Part shown: one piece after another, positions 8,523-16,859 of the stretch
How the letters are laid out: each line of letters opens with the position of its first letter
Numbering within the stretch: the first letter of the stretch is position 1
NCBI GenBank assembly: GCA_002897115.2
Contig: BCIH01000012.1
Location: 282,443-299,520 of the forward strand
Reading direction: 5' to 3'
DNA from: Prototheca cutis
Taxonomy: Eukaryota > Chlorophyta > Trebouxiophyceae > Chlorellales > Chlorellaceae
DNA length: 17,078 nucleotides
Notes under the pieces: model-generated
Told to the model about the DNA's origin: nothing
The model's database searches: none
Seen by the model: the letters and a program-made list of their open reading frames with translations, nothing else
Position numbers and translations under genes: made by a program

Positions 8523-8594
8523 CGAGCAGCTCGTCTGCTCGCTCGGCGCGTGCACCCGCGCCGGGGTTCCCTTTTTCCTGCATTCGCTGGGAAC
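8523..8594 (+). ncRNA. Candidate Fanzor guide RNA scaffold (three tandem hairpins)
   Basis: Starting 31 nt after the Fanzor stop there are three consecutive hairpins. One is CGAGCAG/CTGCTCG (8523-8529 with 8535-8541, 5-nt loop). The second is GGCGCG/CGCGCC (8545-8550 with 8557-8562, 6-nt loop). The third is GTTCCC/GGGAAC (8566-8571 with 8589-8594, 17-nt loop). Known Fanzor f/omega RNAs are transcribed from the 3' end and 3' flank of the nuclease gene. Position and structure fit; no expression, RNA end or guide segment can be read here. Alternative: ordinary 3'-UTR structure in GC-rich DNA. Confidence 0.4.
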
Positions 8595-8690
8595 TGGGAA
8601 ATTCTATGGGGGTACCGCCCGCCCGGTCTCTTAGATTGCAAGAGCAACCAGCGGGGGGTACTTCTGTAAGCCGGGAGAGAAAACTGATGC

Positions 8691-8695
8691 AAAAA
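8691..8695 (-). terminator. RNA polymerase III T-run terminator of tRNA-Phe
   Basis: AAAAA on the plus strand is TTTTT on the minus strand, 7 nt after the tRNA 3' end, the usual Pol III stop signal. Confidence 0.75.
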
Positions 8696-8702
8696 GAGTG
8701 AG

Positions 8703-8775
8703 TGGCGTCTCCGCGGATCGAACGCGGGACCTCAGCATCTTCAGTGCCGCGCTCTCCCATCTGAGCTAAGACGCC
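8703..8775 (-). tRNA. tRNA-Phe (anticodon GAA)
   Basis: The minus strand folds as a complete 73-nt cloverleaf. Acceptor GGCGTCT pairs with AGACGCC with discriminator A; D-stem GCTC pairs with GAGC. The anticodon stem CGGCA/TGCTG encloses loop CTGAAGA, giving anticodon GAA (Phe). T-arm CCGCG-TTCGATC-CGCGG is perfect. A-box (TAGCTCAGATGG) and B-box (GTTCGATCC) promoters are internal, there is no intron, and CCA is not encoded, all as in eukaryotic nuclear tRNAs. A T-run follows. It lies tail-to-tail between the Fanzor gene and the N-terminal Fanzor relative. Confidence 0.95.
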
Positions 8776-9005
8776 TACCCTGCGGCGCTCAGAGGGCCGC
8801 AGGTGCTCGTTGTGATGGTGGTGGCCTTTTTTTGAGGTATTTGACTCGCGTCGCTTCGGACGGCGATTTCTTCCGTGCCTGCCGGGGGGTCGGGCAGGTT
8901 TACGGTGCGACAGTTTCCGATCACGCCGCTGCACAGCAGCGTCGGCGGCACTCACGTTCTCTTCCGTGCCATCTGCCTGACATGCTGCTGCCGGGGGGTG
9001 CTTCG
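8776..9005. other. Spacer between tRNA-Phe and the Fanzor-like relative
   Basis: 230 bp with no recognised gene. A run of seven T at 8826-8832 and short GC-rich inverted pieces (for example TGCGGCGCTC and GGGCCGCA around 8780-8802) are all I see. On the minus strand this would be the 3' flank of the N-terminal Fanzor relative, but no zinc ribbon or RuvC motif is present in it. Confidence 0.5.
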
Positions 9006-10639
9006 TCACGCATGCTTCCCCAGGGCTGCGACGAGCTCCCAGATGCCTGGCAGGACCTTGCGCTGCTCCCGACTGTCCACCCCGCTGACTCCTGTCGCCA
9101 CCTCTGCTTGTCGCTCCCTGATCACCTCCGCAAAACTGCGGAACCACCGCAGCACGTCCGCATCGCCATTGCGGGTTTGTTGTGTTCCGTGTGGTCGTTT
9201 GCTGAGAAACACATGCCTCGGAATCAGATTGGCCATGGCTCAGCCTGCCGAGTTGGCGTCCGTCCGGCGGCCCCAGCCCGACGCATCCCAAACCCACATG
9301 CCCACCTTCCGTGGGGTGCGTGCGGTTTCCATCGACCAGGTCCCAGGCCTTGGGGACTGCGACGCACAGGGTTCCTGGGGTGTGTCGGGCAGGCCCCTCG
9401 TAGAGCGGGGCCGGCCGACGTTCGTCGGCGACGCCGCCCCGGTCCACATCCACCACCTGCTGTGCCGAGTCGAACTCGCAGCCGTAGAAGTGCACAGCCG
9501 CAGGAGCAGGCCCCCCAGGTCCTTCTCCGGACTGGCTGTCCGCCACGGCCGCTGCTTGATGTACTTGGATGCACCGGATTTGCGGGAAAATAGGCGTTGC
9601 GCAGAAGCTGCAGCAGCCGGTCGTACTTTGCCTGCTGCGTGGCGTCCATTCCCTCCACAGCCGCCTCCAGGCGCCCGAGCGCCTCCTTGATGCGCCTCGC
9701 GGGGCCGTTGACCTCCTGATCGCACGTCTCGCCGCGTCTCTTGCGATCCCAATGCTCCCTGCGGGCCCGCGCATCCAGCTCCTTCCGGCGGTCCTTGACG
9801 TTGAGGATCAGGTTCATGGTGCCCCGCACGTGCTCGCCAAAGTGCTTGCGAACGTTGGCCTCCACCGCCGCGCACTGTGTTTCCCCCCAGTACAGGGCAT
9901 CCTGCACGTCAAGGAGCACCCAGCTCGTCCACCACATGGTCTGGGCCATTGCATCTCAACCCATCACAGACACTAGGCGATCCTGCATTCAGCCCGCGAT
10001 GCAAGCAACACATGCAACCACAACTCAATCAGTCACCTGGTTCGGTGCGTGGTAGAACTGCCGCCGCTCGTACGCAGTCGCCTGCTGGAACATGGGCCAG
10101 GACCTCTCGAAACGGGCACGGAAGTACGTCGTTTCGGGGTTCCTTGTTTTCAACCTATGGTAGCTGACCATGTAAAGGAAGGCCTCGGAAAAGAACCTGG
10201 GACAGATGAACCGCGCTGCAAAGTCCGCACTGCCCGCCTCGTCCTCCTCCAGCAACACGAGTGCGGCGAAGAACGAGGCATGCTGCTTCACGGGATGCAT
10301 CTTTTGGGCATACTGCTTCACGGGACGATGGAACGGGCGCTTCCAGGTGGCCAGCACCGACGCCTTGGCGGTCCTAAAGACGCCCTTGAGCGCCTCCCGG
10401 CCGCGGCCCAAAAGTCGCGGTCCATCGACCTCGCAATCCTGCCTGCTGTGATAATGGGCAGATGGATTGGGCAGGGCGGCGTGAGGTCTCCCACCTTCGG
10501 CACCTTCGGTTGGGGGGTCGTTAGAATGCCAACGCGCACGGGACAGCACCGCCTTCCAGAACGGGAACTCACGAGCTGATGTCGACTTGCCTCTCCTATT
10601 CGTCCAGAAGACTGTGGAACCTGCGCTGCCAGGTCGCAC
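9006..10639 (-). pseudogene. Fanzor N-terminal-domain relative lacking RuvC
   Basis: Minus-strand pieces: 10639-10037, 9940 to about 9590, and 9199-9006. The first ends YHAPNQ at a CAG|GTGACT donor. The second starts after a GGCCCAG acceptor and reads LLDVQDALYWGETQ, then AAVEANVRKHFGEHV, then a basic stretch (RREHWDRKRR). The third follows TGTGTTTCTCAG and ends VLPGIWELVAALGKHA-stop. The same blocks, in the same order, occur in the first exon of the Fanzor at 5274: SFFAAL vs SLFALL, SEAFLYM vs SEIYYALLYM, VQDALY vs LQDCLY, PGI-LVAALG vs PGL-AQAIRG. Similarity is modest. The RuvC-I, zinc-ribbon and RuvC-III half is absent downstream. A 1-nt deletion near 10409 relative to the neighbouring copy shifts the frame. 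Exon phases at 9590/9199 do not close neatly. It is probably a degenerate or truncated copy; an autonomous N-domain protein is possible. Confidence 0.5.
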
Positions 10640-10934
10640 GCACTGACGCCTTGACGGTCGTCATGGCGCCCCTGGGCGTCTCCCGCTCGCTACCCCAAAA
10701 GTTGCGGGCCATTCGCTTTGCACCCGTTATTGTAATGGGTGCATGAAATAGGCAAGTCAGCGGGGAATCCCCATATGTTACACCGAGTTCCCACTGGCCG
10801 AACCCGCCTCGGGAAACCTGGTGTCGTGCCAGGGGGTCAATTTCCGGGACCTTTCTCCTTGCACGACCTGTCCTGCCTTTCAAAAAGGAACCCAACCAAT
10901 TCTCTGAGCCATGTGGCAAGGGAATGCGATCCAA
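10596..10934 (-). pseudogene. Partial tandem duplicate of the Fanzor-like N-terminal segment
   Basis: The minus frame (112 codons) contains TVKASVRATWQRRFH, paired with TAKASVLATWKRPFH about 280 bp away in the neighbouring relative. The nucleotide match covers about 10605-10745 versus 10325-10465, including CCCAAAAGT(C/T)GCGG. After this block the frame stops (LLDE-stop), while the neighbour continues into the Fanzor-like N-terminal region. This looks like an unequal tandem duplication. No function is inferred. Confidence 0.5.
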
Positions 10935-12490
10935 CAGGCATCTTGTTTGAAAAACATGCCCTTGCTGTGCAGGTGGGAGTCGACGGATCTCAGAAAGGTG
11001 TCGTCATTTTTGCCCTGCATGATAGACATTACCCCCCCCCCCCCCAAGCCAGATCAGCACAACAGAAAAAGCCAAAACGAAACATCGACTGTTTCAGGGA
11101 TGCAGATGGAAGAACACAATCCCTGTTGCAATTCATCCTACCTACAAGAACATGCGAGAGCAAAGCCGTATCTGCAGACACACCAGGCAGGCAGGCGCAA
11201 CTCCCACATGCATGCAGCAACCAAGCAGCTCCCACATCTGATCCATGCCTCCAGCGGCACAATGATCATCATACAGGAATGGAACATCCAATTCGGCTCG
11301 TGATCACCAGGAATGGTGTTTCGGTGCACAGCGTACTCTATTCTACAAGGAATTGGGGGCCCAGCGTCACAATGAATTCAGATCGCAGGGGGCCCCCAAA
11401 CTCACAGTGCCGATGCCCCACACCCACTTGATCGATGGGGACTTCAATGACTTCATCAGACCTCCGTACAGGGGTGCCCCACGTGGTAGGTAGGGAGCAC
11501 CACCTGAACTTGGATGGCATCTTCTCCGTCATTAAGAGCTGGCAGCCCAGGTTTTCCAGGTTCCAGGTGGTCCGCCTGCTTCCACGCCGCAACTCCGCAC
11601 CGTGTCAGACCAGCGGAACGCGCATCATCCACATGGAACGTGTGGAATCATGCGGTGCAACAGTTGAGACCCAACCAAACGGTGGCCCACTGTGGACCTG
11701 GAAGCTGGCTCCCAGACCGAGCTGCCAACGACCCATTGACTGCTCATTGCTTCCCATGATTCCACTGGGCACCATTTACTATGCGCATAGGCGTGGTTGG
11801 GAGGCTGTCTTTTGGAATCCCCCCAGAAAAAAAAGTGCTTGTTCGGGGACTGGGTCTGGCCAGGCTACTGCTACCCCCCCGGTTTTGTGAAGCACCTCCG
11901 CCGTCGTCGCCGACAAGGGCGGGCTGAGGCGGCATGCCTGCCGGGAAACCTCAACAATTGCAGATACACAGCACCAACTTGTGTAGTATGCCATATAAGG
12001 AGGCTTACTTTATTTATTTTTGAGGTTGACAACCACTGTGCGAATCTGAAAGCTCCGTCTAGATGGCGCAACCTCCGCCGGTCACCCTCGCGCGAACTTC
12101 GAAGAGTTACTGCCCGCAGGCATGTTCCGCTCTGGTGGGGAGCTGTTCGTGCACTGTTGTCTGGTGTCGAATAAGCATTGCTGTGGTGCGGGACAAGGGG
12201 TTTCGGCACGGGAGGGCTGGAACGGGAATTCATTGCCATTCCGTCTGCACAATCGACCCGGGGCCTGCCGCGTTGTGTTCGGGAGGGCTCCGTTAAGAAG
12301 CGCCACCAACTTCCGAAGACCGATCTGCATCGAGCGGCGGAATCCAGAGGTGTGTCGCTGGTAACCGCTCCCGTGAAGTGGTTTCGTTTTGTCGCAAGCG
12401 CACAGTGCTCGCAGGCCGAGGTTCGTTTTTACATCCGTGCCGTGCAGCGTTGAGGTTCCCCGGCTATCTGATCCAAGTCGTTGTGATCGC
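10935..12490. other. Long intergenic region with no recognised gene
   Basis: About 1.5 kb of lower-GC sequence whose frames (up to 230 codons on the plus strand) have no domain, codon bias or splice pattern that convinces me. It holds a run of 14 C at 11032-11045 followed by an A/C-rich tail, which resembles the 3' ends of the E3-ligase introns; a 10-bp inverted repeat (TTGGGGGCCC at 11353-11362, GGGCCCCCAA at 11390-11399); and the 5' flank of the E3-ligase gene. A TATA-like TTTATTTATTTTTG lies around 12009-12022. Confidence 0.5.
11353..11399. repeat. 10-bp inverted repeat with GC palindrome
   Basis: TTGGGGGCCC (11353-11362) and GGGCCCCCAA (11390-11399) are exact reverse complements separated by 27 nt. 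The right arm also forms the self-palindrome GGGGGCCCCC (11388-11397). Confidence 0.8.
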
Positions 12491-13776
12491 ATGGGCAGCG
12501 CACAGTCCGTCGAAAAGCGAATTGAAGACTGTTCCAAACGCAATGATCATCTCGAGTTGCGGGTAAGATTCTTGCATGCTGAAGGCTTTGCCGGTGTTTC
12601 GGTCGACTCGCGGTAGGGCTCGGGGCTGGGGCCCCCGCTTGCATGCCCTGCGCACCGGAGATTCGCGAGCCCCCTTCATGGTACCACCTGCACGCCCCTC
12701 TCCACGCATGCACAGGATCTTCTGAACGATATTCGAAGCAGGGATCCGAACTTTGAGCGCAACAAGGGCAGGTACTTGGATTTCTGCACTCCTGGTGGTG
12801 CCACGCCGCTGGTCCTAGCCTCACAGCGGGGATGCCTCCAAGCGGCGGAAGTGGTACGCGGCGTGGGCCCCTTGCCTCTGGGTGGTTTATTTGCACAGTG
12901 GCTTGTTGTTTCTCTGCACGTCTTCATGCTTGAATCAATTGCTGCCGCGGTCGCCAGGGGTCCCCCTCGCACATGGACCATGCCCCGTCCACATTCTTTA
13001 CCATGCACTCCAGTCAAAATCCCCCCCCCCCCCCCAAACACACACACAAAACACAAAACACGCACATACACAGCTCATCTCGGCGGGGGCAGATGTGCAG
13101 CAGGTCTGCCCGCAGCTGGAAGGCAACAGCGCGCTGCATGAGGCCGTGGCCCGGAAGCAAGATGCCATGGTGGACTCCCTCCTCCGGGCGGGGGCCAACC
13201 CCTTTGTGGAAAATGCCAAAGGCGAGTGATGAGTTGTTGAAATTTGTTGGAAGAGGGGAGCAGGACCGGAAGGTGGATTGAGACAACAACTTGCACACAC
13301 ACCCACAAGTACAGAAGCGGGGGGGAAAACCCCAAAACATCGCCGACGAAGCAGGTTTCACGGCGATGGACTTTGCGTGCGCCAAGAAGAACGTGACGGT
13401 GCTGCGTCGGCTGGAGCAGGGTGCCCCCTTCAAAGGCTGGCTCTATGTCAAGACCGCGACGTTTGCGGGCCTCACGCGCGAGTGGAAGCGGCGGTGGTGC
13501 GTGGTGTGCCACCGGTACCCCTACCCGCGCGGCCCGCCGCAGGGCCGCCTGATCCACGTCGTGTTTGTGGCGTACCGGGACACCTCTTCCGTCGGCCCCG
13601 CCTGCCGCGTCTGGCTGGACGGCGCGACGGCCGTGCCCATGCGCTCGACGGGCGCCGAGGCACGTCTGCGGGGCTCGGGCCCCGCGCAGGCCGCGCTCCG
13701 ACTCCACCCCCGGCATGAGGTGCCTGCGGGGGCCTACACCACGGGCTACGCAGGGCAACAGCTCACCATGTACCTC

Positions 13777-13827
<51 letters not shown>

Positions 13828-15547
13828 GGGGGGGGAGATTGTTGGGGCATGGGTCGGAATTGTTCGTTGTTTCCTTTCATGCACCGCTACTGCGTTTCTT
13901 TGTCCTATGCTGGGTCTGGCTCGTGTGATTGCCGGAAAGCTCCAATACCCTTCGCATCTCTCCCACCAAATCAAGCTGCAACGATGACATCATCCCCCCC
14001 CCACCCACCCCCTCCAGGCCTGATTTCGGGGACCAAAGCGCGCTGGATGCGTTTGCCTACTTTATCGCGCTGGTCAATAACCGGGGCGTGCCGCCGGCGT
14101 CGATGGGCACCACGCTGGCAGGCACGGGCGAAGGTCGCCTTGCCGACCGTCCGGGAGGTGAGGGTGTGTGGAGCGTGAAGACTGCGGGAATGGTATCCGG
14201 TTGGATGCGCTTTCTCGTGCTTGCTCTTCTGTACTCTTTTTTATGGGTGCATGTCGCAGTGTGGGTGCTGGCACACCCACCGACAGTCCACACACACATA
14301 TTTTCTTCCTCCTCAACACCCCCCCCCAAAACACAAACATATACAGAGATGGAGTGGTCTGCCCGGCCGGCGACTGATGAGGAGCTCGCGCGGCGTCTGC
14401 AGGCTGAGGAGGACTCGGCGTACGCCGCGCGGCTGGCCAGCGAGCAGCAGCTGGTCGCGCCGCCGACGTCGGCGCCGGGGTCGGCGACCAGTAGTGCCAG
14501 TGGGTGGGCGAGCACGTTTGGCCCCGGCGGCGTCCGGCCGCCGTCGATCCAGGGCTCCGGCGCATCGTTCTACCCGGCCATCGACTATGAGCGCCGACAC
14601 AACGACGCTTCGCCGGGGCGGCGGCCGTCGGTAAATTCTGTCGGCTCTGCTCCGTCCACGCTGGCGGGGCCGCTGGGCTCCTCTGCGCTCGTCGCGGCGG
14701 CGACTGCTGCTGGTGGTGGGTCGGGCACCGCGCCGTCCTCGTCGACACCGCCGCCGCCGGCGCCGGTGCTGCAGCAACCTGATGGCACGACTGCCGCGGC
14801 AGAGGCCTCGCCGCCGCTCATCTCCGTGGATGCCTCGCCGCCCCCCCAGAGCGGCGGCGGCGCCGACGGAAACTGGTGGACCATGTTTGCTTCCTCTCCC
14901 ACCGGCGTCCAGGCACCAGACGCCGCCGCCGGGCCAGCCACCGCGACGCCAGTGGCCGCTGCGCCGGCGACCGCTGCGAATGTCGGGCGACCGCCGACGG
15001 AGCAGTTGGCGACGGGGCCACCCCCACCGAGCACCGTGGCGGCCGCTGCCCTGCAGCCGCCGCCGCCGACGCCGCCGCCGACGGGCAGCGGGGGCGTCAG
15101 TGCCTCGGCCTCGGTTAGTGGAGGCGGCGAAGACGAAGAGGGCATCTGCGTGGTCTGCCTGGAGAACCCCGCAACCGCGGGCTTCCTGCACGGCGACTCG
15201 TGAGTGTTGGGGGGCTGCATTGCATTCCTTTGTGCCCCGTTTGTACTGCACAGCTTGGCAACTTTGCAGTCGGTGCAGGGGCATGACATGACACGACACG
15301 ACACGACACACAAGGGTGATGCATGCATGTATCGAGACCTATTCGTTGGCCCACACCAATACTGACGATGTAACTGCCCCCCCCAAACNCCCCCCCCCCC
15401 AAAAAATATAAATAAACACATAAATAATAATGCAGGGTGCACCGGTGCTGCTGCCGTGCGTGCGCGCAGCATCTCAAGGACTCGGGCGTTCGGCTGTGCC
15501 CCATGTGCCGCCAGCCCATCCAGAGCTTTGTCATGAACGTCTACTGA
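12491..15547 (+). CDS. XBAT34/35-like E3 ubiquitin ligase (ankyrin, PH-like, RING)
   Basis: Seven exons: 12491-12562, 12716-12853, 13074-13221, 13355-13778, 14018-14157, 14347-15199, 15436-15547; the spliced length of 1887 nt gives 628 residues with all phases closing. It starts MGSAQS, a consensus N-myristoylation signal. Ankyrin repeats at about 45-140 read GGATPLVLASQRG, LISAGADV, NSALHEAVARKQ, LLRAGANP and GFTAMDFACAKK. A PH-like domain follows (about 145-260: FKGWLYVKT, REWKRRWCVVC, VVFVAYRD). An acidic helix DEELARRLQAEEDSA is UIM-like. A Pro/Ala/Gly-rich linker leads to a RING at about 574-622. The RING is C2H2C4: CVVC, H-x4-H-x3-C-x2-C, CPMC. The order matches plant XBAT34/35-type ligases, which transfer ubiquitin from an E2 to targets bound by the ankyrin part. 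Substrate and location are unknown; membrane attachment is inferred from the myristoylation site. Confidence 0.8.
13021..13035 (+). repeat. C15 run near the 3' end of intron 2
   Basis: Fifteen C followed by an A/C-rich stretch ends at the CACATACACAG acceptor (exon from 13074). Comparable C-runs precede the acceptors of the later introns: 13994-14014 (interrupted), 14319-14327, and 15377-15400 with an N at 15389. They probably act as the polypyrimidine tract. Confidence 0.7.
13222..13354 (+). other. Predicted GC-AG intron in the E3-ligase gene
   Basis: The donor is AAAG|GCGAGT, close to the GC-donor consensus, and the acceptor is GAAGCAG. Using these two sites rejoins NAKG to FTAMDFACAKK in phase 1 and gives an unbroken ankyrin repeat. 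The nearby GT sites (13206, 13226) cannot reach an acceptor in the correct phase without breaking the repeat. Confidence 0.65.
13779..13835 (+). repeat. (GT)15(GA)9(G)9 compound microsatellite at a splice donor
   Basis: The repeat begins exactly after CTCAG at the exon 4 end, so the first GT of the microsatellite is the predicted 5' splice site of a 239-nt intron. The run is 30 nt GT, 18 nt GA, then 9 G. Confidence 0.9.
15286..15312 (+). repeat. Pentamer repeat (GACAC)n
   Basis: GACAT followed by four GACAC units and AC, inside the last intron of the E3-ligase gene. Confidence 0.85.
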
Positions 15548-15580
15548 GCAACGTCGAGCACCTGAGCAACATCGAGCACC
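15545..15580 (+). repeat. 18-bp tandem duplication carrying the stop codon
   Basis: TGAGCAACGTCGAGCACC (15545-15562) is followed directly by the same 18 bases with one change (G to A). The first TGA is the E3-ligase stop; the copy adds a second in-frame TGA. Confidence 0.85.
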
Positions 15581-16005
15581 GTTCCCAACGAACGTGTTGA
15601 CAAGAGATGCCTCTTGAAATCCCGTTGTACCTTCCCCCTTGTCTGTTTTCATGTTTCCTCTCGCTGCATGCTTGGTACCAGGGGCGAGGACCGGATCGGA
15701 CGCTCCACCCCCCATTCCCACTGCCAGCCTCACACCAGGGGCTCCCTCGTCCCAGTTCCATGTACGTGATGACTGGACGAGGCTTGCCGCCCCCAAACTC
15801 ACATCGTGCAGTGTTGAGTTGATGTAGAGTACAGAAACACGCCCTGGGGTGCGGTGGAGTGATGGCCAGCCCGCCCAGGCCGCGTGGCGCAAGTCTGGAA
15901 ACGAAATGTTCGGATAGAGAGAGAGGCGCGCCCTTCACTTCACGCGATGCCAGCCCAGGGCATTGAGCTGGTGGACGCTCAGTTGACACCCACATTCCAG
16001 TGCAG
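15581..16005. other. Convergent intergenic region
   Basis: 425 bp between the 3' ends of the E3-ligase gene and the DUF493-like gene. It should hold both 3' UTRs. I find no TGTAA (the green-algal polyadenylation motif) on either strand and no coding frame that looks real. Confidence 0.5.
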
Positions 16006-16544
16006 TCACAGGTAAAACTTGAGCCTGGTGTCGGTGCGCATGGCCCGAAACACGGCCAGGACTTGGTCTGGGTCTCGGACCGGTACCGGCCCGATGGAGA
16101 CTGCGACATACTTTCCTCCCGTCGACAGCCGTTGGCTGACGAGCGTCGGCGGCACGGGCTGCCCCAGCGTCGACTCCACGCACGCCGTCATGGCCTGCGC
16201 AAAGGCGCCACCGCCGCTGCCGATGGCCTTGAACAGCCGCGTGCCGGGGTATGTGTTCACCTGCGAGCGAGGCGTGGCGAGGAGGACAGACAGGTGTTGA
16301 CTTTGGCAATGCACCTGGATTCCTCGTGGGCTGGTCCGTGTGCTCAGCCGAGGTAACAAAAGCGTTCAGCACAGAATCAAGATCCCTGCACCCAGCATGC
16401 GGCCAGAAACCAGAGCATTCTAAAAACTGAGAGCAAGCCGCCAGCATACCTCGGCGTCCACCGCTCGCCACTTGGCCTCGTCGTCGAGTGCATTCAGGGA
16501 AGCCTGGGCCTTTCCTAGGGAAGCGCTATCAGCACTGGGCCCAT
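16006..16544 (-). CDS. DUF493/YbeD-like protein, C-terminal exons
   Basis: The last exon (16260-16006) reads VNTYPGTRLFKAIGSGGGAF, then SQRLSTGGKYVAVSI, DPDQVLAVFRAM and ends LKFYL-stop. These match the DUF493 (YbeD-like) fold: YP-x-FKxIG at the start, SxGGxYxSxxV in the middle and a short hydrophobic C-terminus. The preceding exon ends DEAKWRAVDAE at a GAG|GTATGC donor (exon edge 16450), with a 189-nt phase-0 intron ending CTCGCAG. The 5' limit of this second exon is uncertain. GCGCGCAG at 16545-16552 is one acceptor option; the frame is open further up to 16704, and first exons (perhaps with an organelle transit peptide, as in plant relatives) may lie beyond. The family is a small ferredoxin-like fold of unclear, possibly regulatory, role. 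Confidence 0.7.
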
Positions 16545-16859
16545 CTGCGCGACAATGCTCGACGGGATGCGCGAAAATAGGGCAAGATGTCAGGTCCATG
16601 TACACTGTGGGGGACTTTGCCCAACCGTCCTGGACGTCGGTGGGCTGGAGCAAGCTCCTCCTGGCCAATGAGCAGCATGAAGTTCCGATAATATCCATTT
16701 GCACACCCGATCACAGAGCCCATACCCACCTCGGCCGTCATGTTGCGCGAAGGATGGCCTTGCATGCAGTCTTCTACCATGCAAGGCAAAAATAACGCAA
16801 CCAGCTCAGCCAGCAACAGCGTCACATCACCCCGGGGGTTGCTGGGCATCACTGGCCGA

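Noticed and set aside
4680..8700. Terminal inverted repeats or target-site duplications around the Fanzor gene
   Set aside because: Reading both flanks by eye gave no convincing paired ends, so element borders are not claimed.
9236..9590. Minus-strand segment HFYGCEFDSAQQVVDVDRGG as an extra exon of the Fanzor-like relative
   Set aside because: It looks protein-like but is in a different frame from its neighbours, matches nothing in the complete Fanzor, and I could not find splice sites of fitting phase.
8875..9690. 271-codon plus-strand frame and overlapping plus frames
   Set aside because: These are antisense to the Fanzor-like N-terminal relative. The minus-strand translation has matching blocks in the other Fanzor and usable splice sites; the plus frame has none.
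14313..15892. Long minus-strand frames opposite the E3-ligase linker and RING
   Set aside because: They mirror the Ala/Pro/Gly-rich codons of the real gene and have no recognisable motif.
16529..16852. 107-codon minus frame as the N-terminus of the DUF493-like protein
   Set aside because: It is out of frame with the DEAKWRAVDAE exon and has no clear transit-peptide or conserved feature; kept out of the gene model.
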